Origin: an uncultured Pelagibacteraceae bacterium
Lineage (GTDB): Bacteria; Pseudomonadota; Alphaproteobacteria; Pelagibacterales; Pelagibacteraceae
NCBI GenBank assembly: GCA_902633965.1
Contig: CACPID010000001.1
Location: 75,845 to 139,844, forward strand
Length of the DNA: 64,000 nucleotides
Reading direction: 5' to 3'
Shown: positions 1 to 7,186 of the stretch, piece after piece
How the letters are laid out: each line of letters starts with the position of its first letter
Position numbering within the stretch: position 1 is the stretch's first letter
Program-made: the position numbers and the translations under genes
Notes under the pieces: model-generated
Told to the model about the DNA's origin: nothing
Database searches by the model: none
The model's input: only the letters and a program-made list of their open reading frames with translations

Positions 1-38
1 CGAAGCTAGGAATGGCTCACGCAGCAACATTAAAGTAA
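1..38 (+). CDS. 3' end of an upstream gene, probably the TRAP substrate-binding protein DctP (partial)
   Basis: The window opens in the last codons of a plus-strand gene. In the frame that starts at base 3, eleven sense codons end at TAA 36-38, giving the tail KLGMAHAATLK. A TRAP periplasmic binding protein (DctP) commonly precedes dctQ and dctM, which follow here, so that is the likeliest identity. The visible tail is too short for family assignment, and the frame choice is partly an inference from context, because one other frame also stays open until base 49. Confidence 0.45.
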   Translation, partial: KLGMAHAATLK

Positions 39-61
39 TCAGTAATTAATCTTGATTTAAT

Positions 62-96
62 TAGAGCGGACTTTACAGTCCGCTCTAGTTTTTTAT
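62..96 (+). terminator. Intrinsic-terminator-like hairpin between dctP and dctQ
   Basis: A perfect 11-bp inverted repeat, T62-T72 against A77-A87, encloses a four-base loop (TTAC) and is followed by a run of six T at 89-94. The GC-rich stem stands out in this AT-rich sequence. It has the form of a Rho-independent terminator. It sits 24 bases after the upstream stop and about 10 bases before the dctQ start. In this position it probably acts as a partial terminator or 3' end stabiliser that lets the binding protein be made in excess of the membrane subunits. Confidence 0.85.
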
Positions 97-106
97 AAAA
101 AAATTT

Positions 107-721
107 ATGTCAGAAGAGCCATCAAAACTAGATATATCAGATGAAATGATAGCCGAGAGGCGAGGTGGTTCTAATAAAATGCCAAATGATATGCCTAGAT
201 GGATGGCAAATTCAATAATTAAAATCGATAAATTTAGTAAGATAGTTGGAAATGTTGTTTGTTGGATTTTAATGCCTTTAATATTTGCGATGACTTATGA
301 AGTCTTAGCAAGAAAATTATTCTTAGCACCTACTATATGGGCTTATGATATTAGCCGATTTCTTTATGGAGCTTTATTTATGCTTGGTGCAGCTTATGCT
401 TTATCAAAAGGAGTCCACATAAGAGCTGACTTTTTATATAGAAATTTTAAAACCAAAACACAAGGTCTCATAGATTTTTGGTTATATATTTTATTTTATT
501 TTCCAGGATTAATTGTTTTTCTTTATATGACTATTGGATTTGTTGAGGAATCAATTAGGAGAGGTGAAAGAGGAATGGATACTACCTGGATGCCTTTTAT
601 GTGGCCAATCAAGTCTTGTTTATTAATTGGAATAATATTTTTATTAATTCAAGGATTTTCTGAACTTCTCAAGAGTTACTGGGCAGCAAAAAAAGGAGAA
701 TGGCCAGGAGATAAGAAATGA
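107..721 (+). CDS. dctQ: TRAP transporter small membrane subunit (DctQ family)
   Basis: 204 aa inner-membrane protein, the small permease subunit of a tripartite ATP-independent periplasmic transporter. After a hydrophilic N-terminal stretch of about 45 residues it shows four hydrophobic segments, near residues 47-68, 84-104, 122-146 and 168-188. The family signature is seen as SKGVHIRADFLY after the second segment. The ATG at 107 is used as the start; internal Met codons at positions 14, 25, 29 and 33 are alternatives, and the polar N-terminus is longer than usual. The stop overlaps the dctM start (ATGA at 718-721), implying coupled translation. The transported substrate cannot be read from this subunit. 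Confidence 0.9.
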   Translation: MSEEPSKLDISDEMIAERRGGSNKMPNDMPRWMANSIIKIDKFSKIVGNVVCWILMPLIFAMTYEVLARKLFLAPTIWAYDISRFLYGALFMLGAAYALSKGVHIRADFLYRNFKTKTQGLIDFWLYILFYFPGLIVFLYMTIGFVEESIRRGERGMDTTWMPFMWPIKSCLLIGIIFLLIQGFSELLKSYWAAKKGEWPGDKK

Positions 722-2052
722 TTGCAGAGTTTATTGATCCAGCAATATTAGGTTTTATCTTAGTTGGAGTAATGTTATTTGCAATTTTCGTTGGGTTTCC
801 AATTTCTTTTACATTAATATTTTTAGGTTTTGTATTTGGATATTTAGGTTTTGGAAAATTAGTATTCTATTTAATGACGCTACAATTTTCCATGGTAATG
901 ACAGAGCAAACACTCGCCGCCGTACCGTTATTTGTTTTTATGGGAATTATGATGGAACAAGCTGGATTAATGGAAAGATTATTTTCAGCTTTTCAAATGA
1001 TGTTATCAAGGGTTAGGGGCGCATTATATTATGCTGTATTATTTGTTTCAGTTATATTTGCAGCAGCTACAGGAATAGTTGGTGCATCCGTTACAATTCT
1101 TGGAATAATGGCAGCGAAGTCCATGAATAGGTCTAATTATGATGTAAAACTTGCAGCAGGAACTATAACTGCTGGAGGTACATTAGGAATTTTAATTCCT
1201 CCTAGTATTATGTTGGTAGTAATGGGACCAATAATGGAGATACCAGTTATTGATCTTTTTGCTGCAGCAATTATGCCAGGAATATTACTAGCTTCGTTAT
1301 ATGCAGCTTACACTACAATTAGATGCATGATTAATCCAAAATTAGGACCAGTTTTACCCGAAGATCTGCGGGCAACAAGCATGAAAGAAGTATGGATCGA
1401 ATTCTTCTTAGGCCTGGTTCCTCCAGCGGCGTTAGTTTTTGCAGCTTTAGGAAGTATTTTATTTGGTTTTGCAACACCTACCGAAGCAGCAGGATGTGGT
1501 GCCATGGGAGCTTTATTATTATCTTTATGTTATAAAAAATTAACTTTATCTAAGCTACAAGAAGCCTTAGTAAAAACTTTAGAGATTACTGCTTTGATTA
1601 TGGTATTAGTTGCAGCATCAAATTTTTTTGGTGCTGTTTTTGCAAGATTGGGTACTCCAACTTTACTCACAGAATTTTTATTAAGTTTGGAAATGAATAA
1701 GTATCTAATTTTAGGAATGATTATGGTGATGATATTTCTTTTAGGATGGCCGCTAGAATGGGTGCCTATTGTAATGATAATTATACCTATAATATTACCA
1801 TTAGTAGAAGCTTTAGGATTTAATCTCACTTGGTTTGCAATCTTAGTAGCTGTCAATCTCCAAACCGCCTGGCTATCCCCACCTGTAGCACTTTCTGCAT
1901 ATTTTTTAAAAGGAGTAGTTCCAGAATGGGATTTAAAGGATATTTATCTTGGAATGATGCAATTTATGGTTCTTCAAATAATTGGATTGATACTAATCAT
2001 TGTGTTCCCAAAAATTGCCTTATGGTTACCAACTCTCTTGTATGGACAGTAG
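718..2052 (+). CDS. dctM: TRAP transporter large membrane subunit (DctM family)
   Basis: 444 aa, very hydrophobic, with about 12 predicted membrane segments. It is the large subunit that forms the transport path and uses an ion gradient, usually Na+, to take up a solute delivered by the periplasmic binding protein. The conserved DctM segment GGTLGILIPPSIMLVVMG is present near residues 155-172, and FATPTEAAG near 250. Length matches the family (about 425-445 aa). It overlaps dctQ by four bases. Typical TRAP substrates are organic acids, amino acids, ectoine or taurine; which one applies here cannot be decided from the sequence. Confidence 0.95.
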   Translation: MIAEFIDPAILGFILVGVMLFAIFVGFPISFTLIFLGFVFGYLGFGKLVFYLMTLQFSMVMTEQTLAAVPLFVFMGIMMEQAGLMERLFSAFQMMLSRVRGALYYAVLFVSVIFAAATGIVGASVTILGIMAAKSMNRSNYDVKLAAGTITAGGTLGILIPPSIMLVVMGPIMEIPVIDLFAAAIMPGILLASLYAAYTTIRCMINPKLGPVLPEDLRATSMKEVWIEFFLGLVPPAALVFAALGSILFGFATPTEAAGCGAMGALLLSLCYKKLTLSKLQEALVKTLEITALIMVLVAASNFFGAVFARLGTPTLLTEFLLSLEMNKYLILGMIMVMIFLLGWPLEWVPIVMIIIPIILPLVEALGFNLTWFAILVAVNLQTAWLSPPVALSAYFLKGVVPEWDLKDIYLGMMQFMVLQIIGLILIIVFPKIALWLPTLLYGQ

Positions 2053-2076
2053 GACTTTTTTGTTTAATATAAACAT

Positions 2077-3543
2077 GTGAGTCAAGATTCACCTAAATTT
2101 CAGCTATCAAATTGGGAAATTGTTTCAGTAAATCCTATTGATAAAACCTGGTCCTGGAAAGATTATTTTTGTTTTTGGGCAAATACAACACAAAGTTTAA
2201 TTGCATTCTCTTTGATTGCATCTCTTTATATATTATACGATTTAAATATAATAATTGTTTTTTGTGGAAGTATTTTTGCAGGTCTTTTAGTTTATTTCTT
2301 CTCAAATTTAATTGGCAAACCATCAAGTAAGCACGGCATTCCTTTTGTTGTATTTCTTAGAACCTCAATTGGTTTAAACGGCGCAAGGTATTTTGGAATA
2401 CTTAGGGGTTTTGTTGGAATATTTTTTTTTGGAGTTCAAACTTATTTTATTTCAAAATCAATAGGTTATTTAATTAGAATTTCATTATTCTCAATTGACA
2501 GTAGCTTTTTAGAACATGAATACCTTCTCTTATTCTTAATGGGTTTAAATTTAATTGATTGGATAAGTTTATTATTTACTTTACTTTTTCAGTATTATCT
2601 TTTTTCAAAAGGACATAAGTTTATGAAGTATTTTATAAATTTTTCAGGTCTTTTAGTTTATTTTGGTATTTTGTTTTTTTTTATTATTTTATTTGCAGAA
2701 TATAATCAACAATTACAAGACAGTTTTTTTGAAATATTAGAATTTGAAAATATTTTTGTTGAAAAAAATATTGTACCCTTTTTAACAATTACCAGTACAA
2801 TGTTTGCATATTATTCAATAGTGATCTTAAACTTTGGAGACTTTTCAAGGTATGCAAAAAATGAGAAGGAACTGAATAAAGGAAATCTTACTTTACTACT
2901 AAATTTAATAATTTTTTCTTTTTTAGCAATTTTTATAACTTTAGGATCAGATATAGTAATTAATAAAGAACTTGCTGAACCAAATCGATTTCTTACAAAT
3001 CCAACCGATATAATCGGTAAAATAAATAATACTTATTTAACAGTTACCTGTCTTTTATTTATATTGTTAGCTTCTTTATCCTCAAATTTAATAGCCAATT
3101 ATGTTCCCTCTCAAAATACTTTAATAAATTTTTTTCCAGCAAAACTTGGGTTAAAAAGTGCTGGCATTATTATAATAATTTTAGGTTTAGTAATAGGATC
3201 TCTTTGGTTAACATTTATAAGCCAATTAGGAATTTTATCATTTGTTGATACTCTTGGATCATTTTTTGGTCCATTATTTGGATTGATTATTTGTGATTAT
3301 TATTTCATTAAAAATAAAAAGATTATTAATAAAGATATTTTTTCCTCAAACAAAGATGGTGCTTATTATTACTCAAATGGGTGGCATATAAAAGGTTTAT
3401 ATGCAGTTTTTATTGGCTTTATTTTTTCTGCGGCAACAATTTGGAATTCTAATTTAAATTTTTTACAATCTTATTCTTGGATAATTGGTGCAGTTGTAAG
3501 CTTTATAATATACTTTTTATTAGTTCCTAAAAATAATGAATAA
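2077..3543 (+). CDS. NCS1-family permease (nucleobase/hydantoin/allantoin type)
   Basis: 488 aa with about 12 hydrophobic segments. The N-terminus resembles the nucleobase:cation symporter-1 family (PF02133): an Asn-Trp-Glu start, an Arg/Lys-Thr-Trp-type motif (DKTWSWKDYFCFW), then GIPFVVFLRTSIGLNGAR and a FFGVQTYF segment. This family carries purines, pyrimidines, allantoin, hydantoins or thiamine. The start is GTG at 2077, because the ATG two bases earlier runs straight into TGA. It begins 24 bases after dctM and overlaps the next gene by eight bases, so it is probably co-transcribed with the dehydrogenase. Substrate unknown. Confidence 0.85.
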   Translation: MSQDSPKFQLSNWEIVSVNPIDKTWSWKDYFCFWANTTQSLIAFSLIASLYILYDLNIIIVFCGSIFAGLLVYFFSNLIGKPSSKHGIPFVVFLRTSIGLNGARYFGILRGFVGIFFFGVQTYFISKSIGYLIRISLFSIDSSFLEHEYLLLFLMGLNLIDWISLLFTLLFQYYLFSKGHKFMKYFINFSGLLVYFGILFFFIILFAEYNQQLQDSFFEILEFENIFVEKNIVPFLTITSTMFAYYSIVILNFGDFSRYAKNEKELNKGNLTLLLNLIIFSFLAIFITLGSDIVINKELAEPNRFLTNPTDIIGKINNTYLTVTCLLFILLASLSSNLIANYVPSQNTLINFFPAKLGLKSAGIIIIILGLVIGSLWLTFISQLGILSFVDTLGSFFGPLFGLIICDYYFIKNKKIINKDIFSSNKDGAYYYSNGWHIKGLYAVFIGFIFSAATIWNSNLNFLQSYSWIIGAVVSFIIYFLLVPKNNE

Positions 3544-4282
3544 ATTTGATTTAAAAAATAAAACAGCAATAATTACTGGTGGTGCACAAGGATTTGGACT
3601 TGATATAGCCAAAAAATTTTTAGATTTTGGTGCAAAAGTCAGATTGTGGGATATTGACGAAAATGAGTTAAAAAAAGCCCAAAAAGAAATCTCGAGCGTA
3701 AATCTTGAATATGATGTAGTCGACGTATCGAATAATAAAGTTGTAAATAACACTGTAAGCAATATTTCGAAAAAATCTAAAATCGATATTTTAATAAATA
3801 GTGCTGGGATTACTGGCTCAACAGCTGAATTATGGAACTATAATGTTGATGAATGGAAAAAAATTATTGATATAAATCTCCACGGAACTTTTTATTGCTG
3901 TAAAGCAGTGGCTCCTGTGATGATTAAAAACAATTATGGTAGAATTGTAAATATTGCATCAGTTTCAGGTAAAGATGGAAATGCAAACGCAAGTGCCTAT
4001 AGTTCCTCAAAAGCAGGAGTAATAGGTCTAACCAAGTCTCTAGGCAAAGAGTTAGCCCAGTACAATATTGCAGTTAATGCAGTTACGCCAGCCGGAGCAA
4101 AAACAAGAATTTTAGATCAAATGTCAAAGGAACATGTCCAAAGAATGCTTTCAAAAGTACCACGAGGTAGATTTTTAGAAGTAGAAGAACTATCTTCTTT
4201 GGTAAGTTGGCTTTCCTCTGAAGAAAACTCTTTTTCAACCGCAGCTGTTTTTGATATAAGTGGCGGCAGGTCTACTTATTAG
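3536..4282 (+). CDS. Short-chain dehydrogenase/reductase (SDR, classical FabG-like)
   Basis: 248 aa, the usual length for a classical SDR. The Rossmann motif TGGAQGFG is at 14-21, the NSAG motif at 88-91, and the catalytic Ser-Tyr-Lys at S142, Y155 and K159. An acidic residue after the second strand (LWDID, 37-41) favours NAD(H) over NADP(H). The C-terminus ends ISGGRSTY, typical of the family. It overlaps the permease gene by eight bases, so it probably acts on the imported compound or a product of it. It is unlikely to be the fatty-acid FabG given this context, but the substrate is not known. Confidence 0.88.
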   Translation: MNKFDLKNKTAIITGGAQGFGLDIAKKFLDFGAKVRLWDIDENELKKAQKEISSVNLEYDVVDVSNNKVVNNTVSNISKKSKIDILINSAGITGSTAELWNYNVDEWKKIIDINLHGTFYCCKAVAPVMIKNNYGRIVNIASVSGKDGNANASAYSSSKAGVIGLTKSLGKELAQYNIAVNAVTPAGAKTRILDQMSKEHVQRMLSKVPRGRFLEVEELSSLVSWLSSEENSFSTAAVFDISGGRSTY

Positions 4283-4400
4283 GCTTTTTTTCTGGATAAA
4301 TAAAATTTTCAGCCTTTTTTTGATTTTCTTTAGCTATAACTGGTGCCAAAATCATTACAGACCAGTAAAGTAGAAGAGTTATTACTGTGAAAATCCTCAT
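4272..4400 (-). CDS. 42-aa single-span membrane miniprotein
   Basis: A 42-codon reading frame from ATG (complement of 4398-4400) to TAG (complement of 4272-4274). The product has one hydrophobic segment at about residues 3-23 (starting MRIFTVITLLLYW) and a charged tail ending EKKPNK. Its ATG overlaps the stop of the lipoprotein gene upstream on the same strand (the shared bases are TCAT at 4397-4400), the same ATGA coupling used by proven gene pairs in this window. Its 3' end overlaps the dehydrogenase stop by 11 bases on the opposite strand. No family is recognised. Reality rests on the coupling and the coherent membrane topology. Confidence 0.6.
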   Translation of the reverse strand: MRIFTVITLLLYWSVMILAPVIAKENQKKAENFIYPEKKPNK

Positions 4401-4603
4401 GAATTATCTCCATTTTTTTCACAGTTTTCTTTGTTAATTTTTTTATCAAAATCGTTAACACTTTTTTTATCAATCAACCATATTAATGATTTTTCGTAAG
4501 TATTATCCGCAGCAAGTTTAGTACACCTTTTACCTAATTTTACTGTGTGTGTGCTACAATTTGTCAAAAATAATAAAAGGATTGTAAATGTAATTAATTT
4601 CAT
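4397..4603 (-). CDS. Small putative lipoprotein (68 aa)
   Basis: 68 aa with a lipoprotein signal: Met-Lys, a hydrophobic stretch of residues 4-13, and a lipobox LTNC with the lipidated cysteine at residue 16. The mature part has about 52 residues with two more cysteines (C27 and C60) and is rich in Lys, Asp and Asn. No family is recognised. The gene is translationally coupled to the 42-aa membrane miniprotein downstream. It is divergent from the DUF3047 gene, with about 110 bases between the two starts that should hold both promoters. Likely an envelope protein of unknown function. Confidence 0.65.
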   Translation of the reverse strand: MKLITFTILLLFLTNCSTHTVKLGKRCTKLAADNTYEKSLIWLIDKKSVNDFDKKINKENCEKNGDNS

Positions 4604-4714
4604 AGTTTATATTTACATACACATTTTGATTTTAGATTGTCTTAAAAATGTCAAAACTATGAAAATTGATTTTTTTTATTGTTTCATTTTAACCTTAATG
4701 TATATGAATTAATT

Positions 4715-5356
4715 ATGAACATTTTATATAAAATATTTCTTATATTTATTATTTTAGGACTGCCAGCCAATGCAGATATAGTTAAAATTTTTCAATTTAC
4801 CGAGGATGAATTTAAACAACTGAAAGTAAGAAAAGTAAAGGGTGAAACAAAATGGGCCTTAGGTAGCAATGAAAATGGAAACTATATAAGAGCCGAAGCT
4901 GAGGGTACAGGCTCAGGTTTAGGCAAAGAAGTAATAATAGATCTAAACAAAACCCCTTTTATTAACATTACTTGGAAAGTTGAGAAAAATTTGTCAGGTA
5001 TAATTGAAAACTCTAAAAAAGGTCACGATTATGCTGCAAGAGTATTCGTTGTAAAAAAAACTGGATCAACAGCACTGTCTAATAGAGCAATTAATTACGT
5101 TTTTTCTAGCAATAATAATGTTGGTGAAACTTGGAGAAGTCCATATACTAAGAAATCTATTGATTATGTTCTAGCCACCACAATAAAAAATGACAATGAA
5201 TGGGTAACAGTAAAATCAAACGTTAAAGAAGATTTTAAAAAACTCCATGATCTAGATATTAGTGAACTTAATGGAGTTGCTATAATGACAGATACAGATA
5301 ATTCAAAACTAAAAGCAGTGGCTTATTACCAAAATATATTTTTCTCATCAAAGTAG
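4715..5356 (+). CDS. DUF3047-family secreted protein
   Basis: 213 aa from the chosen ATG at 4715. An in-frame ATG at 4679 would add 12 residues ahead of the signal peptide and is less likely. A Sec signal peptide is seen at residues 1-20 (hydrophobic core, then LGLPANA/D). The mature domain carries the features of DUF3047 (PF11249): ITWKVEK, a Tyr-Ala-Ala-Arg-Val-Phe-Val-Val strand, NYVFSSNN and a late ISELNGVAIMTDTDN segment. The family forms a periplasmic beta-sandwich and is often encoded near envelope genes; no biochemical role is established. The stop codon abuts the end of a minus-strand miniprotein gene. Confidence 0.8.
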   Translation: MNILYKIFLIFIILGLPANADIVKIFQFTEDEFKQLKVRKVKGETKWALGSNENGNYIRAEAEGTGSGLGKEVIIDLNKTPFINITWKVEKNLSGIIENSKKGHDYAARVFVVKKTGSTALSNRAINYVFSSNNNVGETWRSPYTKKSIDYVLATTIKNDNEWVTVKSNVKEDFKKLHDLDISELNGVAIMTDTDNSKLKAVAYYQNIFFSSK

Positions 5357-5497
5357 TTATAGTTTCGTATATTTTTTTAAGGCAAGAGTTAATAAAGATA
5401 GCAATATCGCAACTATTACATCTTCCAAAGGACTAGCCTTAGGAACTCCGAAATTCCAAATTACTACACCGATAAGCCATATTATGTAAATATTCAT
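5357..5497 (-). CDS. 46-aa membrane miniprotein
   Basis: A 46-codon frame from ATG (complement of 5495-5497) to TAA (complement of 5357-5359). The product has two hydrophobic stretches, about residues 2-17 and 27-41, separated by GVPKASPLED, and ends with KKYTKL. Two short helices joined by a Pro-containing turn suggest a hairpin membrane protein. It fills the space between the DUF3047 stop and the ybgC promoter region without overlap. No homologue is recognised. Confidence is limited by its size, but a coherent frame with this topology is unlikely to be chance. Confidence 0.55.
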   Translation of the reverse strand: MNIYIIWLIGVVIWNFGVPKASPLEDVIVAILLSLLTLALKKYTKL

Positions 5498-5550
5498 ATA
5501 ATTAAGTCTTCATTTGTACAAAATATTTTAGTAATTTTATATTAATAATT

Positions 5551-5943
5551 ATGATTACTGGAGAATTAAAAATTAAAATCTATTACGAGGATACCGACTC
5601 TGGTGGAGTGGTATATTATGCAAATTACTTAAAGTTTTTAGAGAGGGCAAGAACAGAAATGATATCATCATTAAATCTTTCAAATCGAAAACTATTGGAT
5701 GAACATAAAGTATTAATAATAGTTAAGTCTTGTAAAATTGAGTATAAGAAACCATTAATGTTAGAGGATTTAATAGTTGTTAAATCAAAAATTAAATCAA
5801 TGAGCAAATCATCTTTTGTAATGGAACAATTAATAGAGAAAGATGGAATTTTAGCATCTGAGGCGGAAGTTGTTTTGGTAACAGTTAATTCATCTGGAAA
5901 ACCAGTTAAAATACCAGATATATTAGCTAAGCAATTAACCTAA
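5551..5943 (+). CDS. ybgC: YbgC-family acyl-CoA thioesterase (hot-dog fold)
   Basis: 130 aa. The YbgC signature is clear: YYEDTDSGGVVYYANYLKF followed by ERARTEM, with the catalytic aspartate at D16 (equivalent to Asp18 of E. coli YbgC). The family hydrolyses short-chain acyl-CoA thioesters and is often found in tol-pal clusters, where it may connect phospholipid metabolism with envelope constriction. Here it stands alone, without tolQRAB next to it. It converges with the uracil-DNA glycosylase gene, and the two ends overlap by four bases (5940-5943). Confidence 0.9.
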   Translation: MITGELKIKIYYEDTDSGGVVYYANYLKFLERARTEMISSLNLSNRKLLDEHKVLIIVKSCKIEYKKPLMLEDLIVVKSKIKSMSKSSFVMEQLIEKDGILASEAEVVLVTVNSSGKPVKIPDILAKQLT

Positions 5944-6605
5944 ACTAGCCTTAGAACTTTTTTAAATAAATTTGTCATTTTTTTTTCATTTATACGCCCA
6001 GTATTTACATTTCTAGGACTAGGGTGATAACAGCCAACTAAAAGTATTTTATTTGATAGTGGATAGATTTTATTATGTTGAAATTTAATTTTATCACTAA
6101 AATTGTAATTAGTTTTATAAAAAGATACACAAGCATCAAAAGCTATTTTGCCTAAAGCTACAATTACTTTTAAATTCTTAAGATTATTAATTTCTTTATC
6201 AAAGAAATTAAAACAATTATGTAATTCCTCGCTAGTAGGTTTATCTTCTGGAGGGACACATTTTAGTGCTGTTGTAATATAAGCATTATATAATTTAAGA
6301 CCATCATTTATGTGTTTGGATGTAGGTTGATTTGAAATTTTAGCTTTAAAAAGACATTTGTATAAAAAATCTGAGGATTTATCACCTGTAAAAACTCTTC
6401 CAGTTCTAGTACCTCCATGAGCAGCAGGCGCAAGTCCTACAAATAAGATTTTTCCCTTGTTATCTCCAAAACCAGTAATTGGTTTTCCCCAATATGTTTC
6501 ATCAAAATATTGTTTCCTTTTATTTTTTACAATTTTTTTTCTAAATTGAACAAGCCTTGGACACTTATTACATTTGATGATCGAATTATTTAGCTGAGAA
6601 AGCAT
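5940..6605 (-). CDS. Family 5 uracil-DNA glycosylase (UDGb, iron-sulfur type)
   Basis: 221 aa. It shows the family 4/5 iron-sulfur cysteines C12 and C15 near the N-terminus and C116 and C131 in the middle. Motif 1 reads GLAPAAHGGTRTGRVFTGD (58-75), which has alanine where UDGa enzymes carry an acidic residue and is typical of UDGb. The leucine-loop motif HPSPRNVNTGR is at 194-204. The enzyme removes uracil and other deaminated bases from DNA to start base-excision repair. The start codon directly follows the stop of the 57-aa miniprotein, so it ends a three-gene minus-strand operon. Confidence 0.9.
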   Translation of the reverse strand: MLSQLNNSIIKCNKCPRLVQFRKKIVKNKRKQYFDETYWGKPITGFGDNKGKILFVGLAPAAHGGTRTGRVFTGDKSSDFLYKCLFKAKISNQPTSKHINDGLKLYNAYITTALKCVPPEDKPTSEELHNCFNFFDKEINNLKNLKVIVALGKIAFDACVSFYKTNYNFSDKIKFQHNKIYPLSNKILLVGCYHPSPRNVNTGRINEKKMTNLFKKVLRLV

Positions 6606-6779
6606 TTAGTCATGTTTATCTTTTTCAGCAAAAAATAAAGCAATTAAAAAAATTGCTGTCCAACCCAGGCCTAAAAGCGCTTTTTGTGGACTAGTTTCTG
6701 CTCCCCAAAGATTTAAAAACAAGGCTCCAAAAAGAAGACCTACAACGTATATAACGACAGCTAAACTACTTTTGCTCAT
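6606..6779 (-). CDS. 57-aa two-helix membrane miniprotein
   Basis: A 57-codon frame from ATG (complement of 6777-6779) to TAA (complement of 6606-6608). It encodes two hydrophobic helices, about residues 6-23 and 34-51, joined by a polar loop (WGAETSPQK), with a charged tail AEKDKHD. It overlaps the 3' end of the DUF1289 gene by 14 bases and ends exactly where the glycosylase begins, so all three appear to be one transcript. No named family is recognised. The tight packing between two recognisable genes is the main evidence that it is real. Confidence 0.7.
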   Translation of the reverse strand: MSKSSLAVVIYVVGLLFGALFLNLWGAETSPQKALLGLGWTAIFLIALFFAEKDKHD

Positions 6780-7032
6780 CTAATTTTTTTTTCTTTATTA
6801 AAGAAATACCATTTTTTAATTTAAATTCATAAGATTCTTTAAAGTTTTTTAGGGTTGATGTGTTCATCCTTTTTTGAATATCAATTAAATTGCTAGTTTT
6901 CCAATCATCAGCTGTATTTTTGTCCTTCCAAATTATTTTTTCCTCACTTGATCTTGCACATCCAGTACAAAAACCAGTAATAGGATCCATTTTGCAAATA
7001 TTAATACAGGGAGAAACAATCATTTTTTTCAT
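6766..7032 (-). CDS. DUF1289-family small cysteine protein
   Basis: 88 aa. The N-terminal third carries the DUF1289 (PF06945) cysteine pattern: SPCINICKMDP, then GFCTGCARSSEEKIIW, four cysteines that could bind a metal or Fe-S centre. The remainder is a Lys-rich, probably helical tail that is longer than the core domain. Members are widespread in proteobacteria and have no settled function. It is the first gene of a minus-strand set with the 57-aa membrane protein and the uracil-DNA glycosylase, and is divergent from tRNA-Leu. ATG at 7030-7032 is used; a second Met follows three residues later. Confidence 0.85.
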   Translation of the reverse strand: MKKMIVSPCINICKMDPITGFCTGCARSSEEKIIWKDKNTADDWKTSNLIDIQKRMNTSTLKNFKESYEFKLKNGISLIKKKKLDEQK

Positions 7033-7052
7033 AATTTACTCTATTATTCAGA

Positions 7053-7081
7053 TTGGACAAATCATTTCAATATTATATAAA
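7053..7081 (+). promoter_or_regulatory. Probable sigma-70 promoter of tRNA-Leu (and tig)
   Basis: A -35-like TTGGAC at 7053-7058, a 17-base spacer, and a strong -10 TATAAA at 7076-7081. The predicted transcription start, near 7088, lies a few bases before the mature tRNA 5' end at 7096. The site is read by eye, and the -35 match is only partial. Confidence 0.55.
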
Positions 7082-7095
7082 GCAGCAGGAATTAA

Positions 7096-7180
7096 GGGCG
7101 AGTGGCGGAATTGGTATACGCGCTAGTCTTAGGAACTAGTGCCGCAAGGCTTAAGAGTTCGAGTCTCTTCTCGCCCACCA
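7096..7180 (+). tRNA. tRNA-Leu (anticodon UAG)
   Basis: 85 bases with an encoded CCA. The acceptor stem pairs GGGCGAG (7096-7102) with CTCGCCC (7170-7176), followed by ACCA. The anticodon stem is CTAGT/ACTAG (7123-7127 and 7135-7139) with loop CTTAGGA, placing anticodon TAG at 7130-7132, which reads CUN leucine codons. A long variable arm around 7140-7153 is typical of a class II tRNA. The trigger factor start codon lies only six bases after the CCA, so tRNA 3' processing should cut the shared transcript just upstream of tig. Confidence 0.97.
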
Positions 7181-7186
7181 AAAATT

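Noticed and set aside
1830-2072. 80-codon plus-strand frame at the end of dctM
   Set aside because: It overlaps the last membrane helices of DctM in another frame and looks like a translation of them; no independent start context.
4604-4714. Partly palindromic AT-rich sequence between the lipoprotein and DUF3047 genes
   Set aside because: The pairing is short and interrupted, made almost only of A and T, and is expected by chance; the gap is better seen as divergent promoter space.
6890-7126. 78-codon plus-strand frame running into tRNA-Leu
   Set aside because: It is antisense to the DUF1289 gene and ends inside the tRNA; the tRNA and the minus-strand gene are both well supported.
7139-7186. 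Upstream in-frame start for trigger factor
   Set aside because: These 16 codons lie inside tRNA-Leu and encode a non-conserved peptide; the ATG at 7187 gives the normal N-terminus.
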